This document shows positions 5,576 to 7,754 of a stretch of DNA of 7,754 bases, piece after piece. The translations under genes and the position numbers were made by a program. This DNA comes from Propionibacterium sp. (GTDB lineage: Bacteria; Actinomycetota; Actinomycetes; Propionibacteriales; Propionibacteriaceae): contig DURG01000271.1 in NCBI GenBank assembly GCA_012837465.1, positions 1-7,754 on the forward strand, written 5' to 3'. How positions within the stretch are numbered: position 1 is the stretch's first letter; each line of letters opens with the position of its first letter. The notes beneath the pieces are model-generated. The model saw only the letters and a list, made by a program, of their open reading frames with translations, did not search any database and was not told where the DNA came from.

Positions 5576-6031
5576 ATGAGCACGTCCCGAGACCGCGAGT
5601 TGACCTTCGCCGGCGTCATGCTGCTGGCCAACCGGATGCAATCCACCTACGATGCGGCGCTCGGCGAGGTGACGCTGAAGCAGTGGCTGGCCCTGGCCGT
5701 CATCGCACGCATGCCGCAGCCCGTGCCGTCGACGTCCGTGGTCGCCGGCGCACTGGGCACCACGCACCAGAACGTCCGCAAGCTGCTCGGCGCGCTCGCC
5801 GACAAGGGCCTCCTCACCCTCGCCCCGTCGCCCGACGACGCCCGCGCCCGAGCGATCTCCCTGACCCCCGCCGCGCTGGCCTACTTCGAGGAGAACGAGC
5901 ACACCGGGGCCCAACTCCTCGACACCCTGTTCGACGGGGTGCCCACCGACGACATCGCCACCTGCCTGCGAGTGCTCAACGCAATGTCCATCAATCTCAC
6001 AGGCGCCGCCCTCACCCCATCGGACGCCTGA
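5576..6031 (+). CDS. MarR-family winged-helix transcriptional regulator
   Basis: This 151-residue protein has the typical MarR size and layout. An N-terminal dimerisation helix (residues 8-30) is followed by a winged helix-turn-helix. The recognition segment VVAGALGTTHQNVRKLLGAL spans 55-74, the wing TLAPSPDDARARAISLTPAA spans 81-100 with the conserved D..R pair, and a C-terminal dimerisation helix covers about 100-142. MarR proteins bind palindromes as dimers and usually release DNA on binding small phenolics, oxidants or, in a few branches (AdcR/ZitR), zinc. Only one Cys (130) and few His are present, so a clear metal site is not visible. The start at 5576 directly follows the operator at 5547-5566, and the nearest purine stretch (GATGGGG) ends only two bases before it, so the mRNA may be leaderless. 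A metal-efflux ATPase lies downstream in the same operon and is its likely target along with itself. Confidence 0.88.
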   Translation: MSTSRDRELTFAGVMLLANRMQSTYDAALGEVTLKQWLALAVIARMPQPVPSTSVVAGALGTTHQNVRKLLGALADKGLLTLAPSPDDARARAISLTPAALAYFEENEHTGAQLLDTLFDGVPTDDIATCLRVLNAMSINLTGAALTPSDA

Positions 6032-6032
6032 C

Positions 6033-6087
6033 ATGTCACTGCTCGGATTCCTCCTCGCCCTGGTCGCGCTGCGAGCCGCCACTCGAC
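6033..6087 (+). other. Detached N-terminal coding fragment upstream of the small protein
   Basis: An ATG one base after the marR stop opens a hydrophobic reading, MSLLGFLLALVALRAA, that looks like a membrane anchor or signal segment. It is in a different frame from the convincing coding sequence that follows at 6088. Skipping one base near 6073-6081 would join them as MSLLGFLLALVALRAA-LDVARAGTGRF. This frame stays open all the way into the ATPase frame at 6366. Confidence 0.4.
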
Positions 6088-6369
6088 GTGGCCCGCGCCG
6101 GCACGGGCCGGTTCACGGTCACGAGCCACCCGGAGATGGGCACGCTGTCCGGCCCCTACCGCGCCACTCTCGACGGCGAGGTCACCCGCCTCACCATCGA
6201 CATCGACTCCGTCGCCCCGCCGCGTCAGCGCGGGCTGCTGTACAGGCTGATCATCAACGAGCGCTCGATGTTCGCCACGTGGCCGAAGGGTTACCATTTC
6301 AATGCGGTCATCGACCGCGGCGCCGGCACCATCCGAGCCGCCTGGACCAACGAGCAGGAGGACGCGTGA
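6088..6369 (+). CDS. Small uncharacterised protein, probably 5'-frameshifted
   Basis: This 93-residue reading starts at GTG 6088 (VARAGTGRFTVTSHPEMGTL). It has clear coding character: GC-rich third positions, balanced composition, and alternating short strands such as GEVTRLTIDIDSV and GYHFNAVIDRGAGTIRAAW that suggest a beta-rich fold. I do not recognise the family. GTG 6088 has no ribosome binding site. A hydrophobic start with ATG at 6033 is available only in another frame, so the native protein is likely about 110 residues with an N-terminal membrane anchor, and the copy here is either disrupted by a one-base insertion or affected by a sequence error. It sits between marR and the P1B ATPase; its stop forms a GTGA overlap with the ATPase start, which suggests a role connected to that transporter. 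Confidence 0.55.
   Translation: MARAGTGRFTVTSHPEMGTLSGPYRATLDGEVTRLTIDIDSVAPPRQRGLLYRLIINERSMFATWPKGYHFNAVIDRGAGTIRAAWTNEQEDA
6356..6361 (+). promoter_or_regulatory. Ribosome binding site deciding the ATPase start
   Basis: AGGAGG ends four bases before GTG 6366. It fixes the ATPase start there rather than at the in-frame ATG 6033, 111 codons upstream. Confidence 0.8.
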
Positions 6370-7754
6370 GCTGCGGCTGCACCCACGACGAACCGGTTGC
6401 CCTCGAAGATGAAGAGGAACCGACCCCCTGGTACCGCGACCTCGGCTTGATGCTGCCCATCGGTTCTGGCGTCTTCCTGCTGCTGGGCCTCGTGCTGCAC
6501 TGGGTGGACGCCTCCATGCCGGCGCTGGTCGCGTTCTGGGTCGCGCTCCTGCTGGGCGCCTACACGTTCATCCCGGGCGCCCTGCGGAACCTGTTCACGA
6601 AGGGCAAGTACGGCATCGGCCTGCTCATGACGATCAGCGCCGTCGGCGCGGTCATCCTCGGTTACGTCGAGGAGGCCGCCGCGCTCGCCTTCCTCTACTC
6701 CATCGCCGAGGCCCTCGAGGACAAGGCCATGGACCGCGCCCGCAGCGGCCTGCGCGCCCTGCTGCGGCTCGTGCCCGAGACCGCCCGGGTGCAGGCCGGG
6801 AGCATCCAGCTCGAGGTGCCCGCCCGCGAACTCACCGTCGGGCAGACCCTGCTCGTTCGCCCCGGTGAACGCGTCGCGACCGATGGCATCGTGCGCGCCG
6901 GCCGCTCCTCGCTCGACACCTCAGCGATCACGGGCGAATCCATCCCCGTCGAGGTGGGGCCTGGCGGCGAGGTCCCCGCTGGCGCGATCAACGCGTCGGG
7001 CGCGCTCGAGGTCGAGACCACCGCCCCCGGCACCGACAACTCGCTGACCACCATCGTGCGGCTCGTCGAGCAGGCCCAGGCGGAGAAGGGCGAACGGGCC
7101 CGCATCGCCGACCGCATCGCCAAGCCCCTCATCCCCGGCGTCATCATCCTCGCGCTCGCCGTGGCCATCATCGGATCCCTCCTGGGCGACCCGACGACCT
7201 GGATCACCCGCGCGCTCGTCGTGCTGGTGGCCGCGTCCCCCTGCGCCATCGCCATCGCGGTGCCCATCACCGTCATCTCCGCGATCGGCGGGGCCAGCAA
7301 GCTCGGCATCGTGTTCAAGAGCGGCGCAGCGTTCGAGGAGATGGGCCGCATCCGCCACCTCGCGATGGACAAGACCGGCACGCTCACCAACAACCGGCCC
7401 GCCGTCACCGCGGTCATCAGCGCCAACGGTGCCACCCGTTCAGACCTGCTCGAACTGGCTGCCGCCGTCGAGCGGCACAGCACCCACCCGCTCGCCCGCG
7501 CCATCGTCGAGGCAGCAGCCAACACGTCCCCGGCAACCGACGTCACCGAGGAGCCCGGCCACGGCGTGACCGGCACAGTCGGCGGCCGTCAGGTCACCGT
7601 CGGCAGCCCCCGTTGGCTCGACGCAGGGCCGCTCGCCCGTGAGGTCGAACTGCTGGAGGCCGAGGGCCAGACCTGCGTGCTCGTGCAGGCTGACGGCGCC
7701 ACCGTCGGCGCCATCGGCGTGCGCGATGAACTGCGGCCCGAGGCCGCCGAGGCC
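6366..7754 (+). CDS. P1B-type heavy-metal efflux ATPase, SPC (P1B-4-like) class; 3' end outside window
   Basis: The first 463 residues are visible and the frame is open at the window edge. Family members pump transition-metal cations out of the cytosol using ATP through a phospho-Asp intermediate. Seen in order: a short polar N-terminus with a CGC motif (residues 3-5) and acidic EDEEE but no full metal-binding domain; membrane segments at about 26-46, 52-70, 83-100 and 102-118; the actuator domain with TGES at 189-192; membrane segments at about 255-273 and 281-304, the latter carrying SPC (291-293); phosphorylation motif DKTGT at 335-339 (Asp335); and the nucleotide-binding domain start with HP (374-375) and GHGV (398-401). 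SPC instead of CPC, with no N-terminal domain, points to the P1B-4 class (CtpD, CoaT, PfeT, CzcP), whose substrates are Co2+, Fe2+, Zn2+ or Cd2+. The GTG start forms GTGA with the upstream stop. The expected HEG..S/T motif lies beyond the window. Confidence 0.9.
   Translation, partial: MSCGCTHDEPVALEDEEEPTPWYRDLGLMLPIGSGVFLLLGLVLHWVDASMPALVAFWVALLLGAYTFIPGALRNLFTKGKYGIGLLMTISAVGAVILGYVEEAAALAFLYSIAEALEDKAMDRARSGLRALLRLVPETARVQAGSIQLEVPARELTVGQTLLVRPGERVATDGIVRAGRSSLDTSAITGESIPVEVGPGGEVPAGAINASGALEVETTAPGTDNSLTTIVRLVEQAQAEKGERARIADRIAKPLIPGVIILALAVAIIGSLLGDPTTWITRALVVLVAASPCAIAIAVPITVISAIGGASKLGIVFKSGAAFEEMGRIRHLAMDKTGTLTNNRPAVTAVISANGATRSDLLELAAAVERHSTHPLARAIVEAAANTSPATDVTEEPGHGVTGTVGGRQVTVGSPRWLDAGPLAREVELLEAEGQTCVLVQADGATVGAIGVRDELRPEAAEA

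Noticed and set aside
6695..7576. A 293-codon minus-strand frame opposite the ATPase
   Set aside because: The S/A/R/T-rich product has no motif, while the + strand carries TGES, SPC and DKTGT in proper order.
1..7754. tRNA, rRNA, CRISPR, transposase or phage features
   Set aside because: No cloverleaf-like or repeated spacer pattern, no transposase motif and no integrase or attachment-site pattern was seen by eye. A covariance-model or repeat-finder run would be needed for a formal negative.

Overview
The window is very GC-rich, with strong G/C preference at third codon positions, frequent GTG starts, 4-base ATGA/GTGA gene overlaps and one likely leaderless gene. All of this fits a high-GC Gram-positive actinobacterium, perhaps from the Propionibacteriaceae; that family-level guess is inference. 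All credible genes lie on the + strand. No RNA genes, insertion sequences or CRISPR arrays were seen.

Layout. (1) 62-733: a small polytopic membrane protein of unknown function. (2) 830-1429: a WrbA-type flavodoxin-like NAD(P)H:quinone oxidoreductase, followed by a strong hairpin terminator at 1446-1479. (3) 1430-1750: a 321-base gap holding the terminator, a 20-base imperfect inverted repeat around a 126-base spacer, a doubtful 27-codon ORF and a probable promoter. (4) 1751-5525: a tightly coupled three-gene operon of an SLC13/DASS carboxylate (or sulfate) transporter, a soluble histidine kinase and a stand-alone receiver protein. Both junctions are 4-base overlaps (GTGA and ATGA). (5) 5547-end: a second operon with a tandem palindromic operator TTGTACAA-N4-TTGTACAA, a MarR-family regulator, a small protein whose 5' end appears frameshifted, and a P1B-type (SPC motif, cobalt/iron/zinc class) cation-efflux ATPase cut off by the window end.

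How the parts may work together. The kinase has no membrane segment. It carries a degenerate receiver-like domain, a cyclic-nucleotide-binding-like domain and a long insert between the two DHp helices. It belongs to a kinase type that I associate with receiver domains fused to thioredoxin reductase, and the partner here resembles such a receiver standing alone. Because the transporter is translationally coupled to this pair, a link between organic-anion uptake and intracellular signalling is the most interesting system in the window. In the second operon, the MarR protein probably represses itself and the metal ATPase from the palindromic operator, which would be an unusual regulator class for a P1B ATPase.
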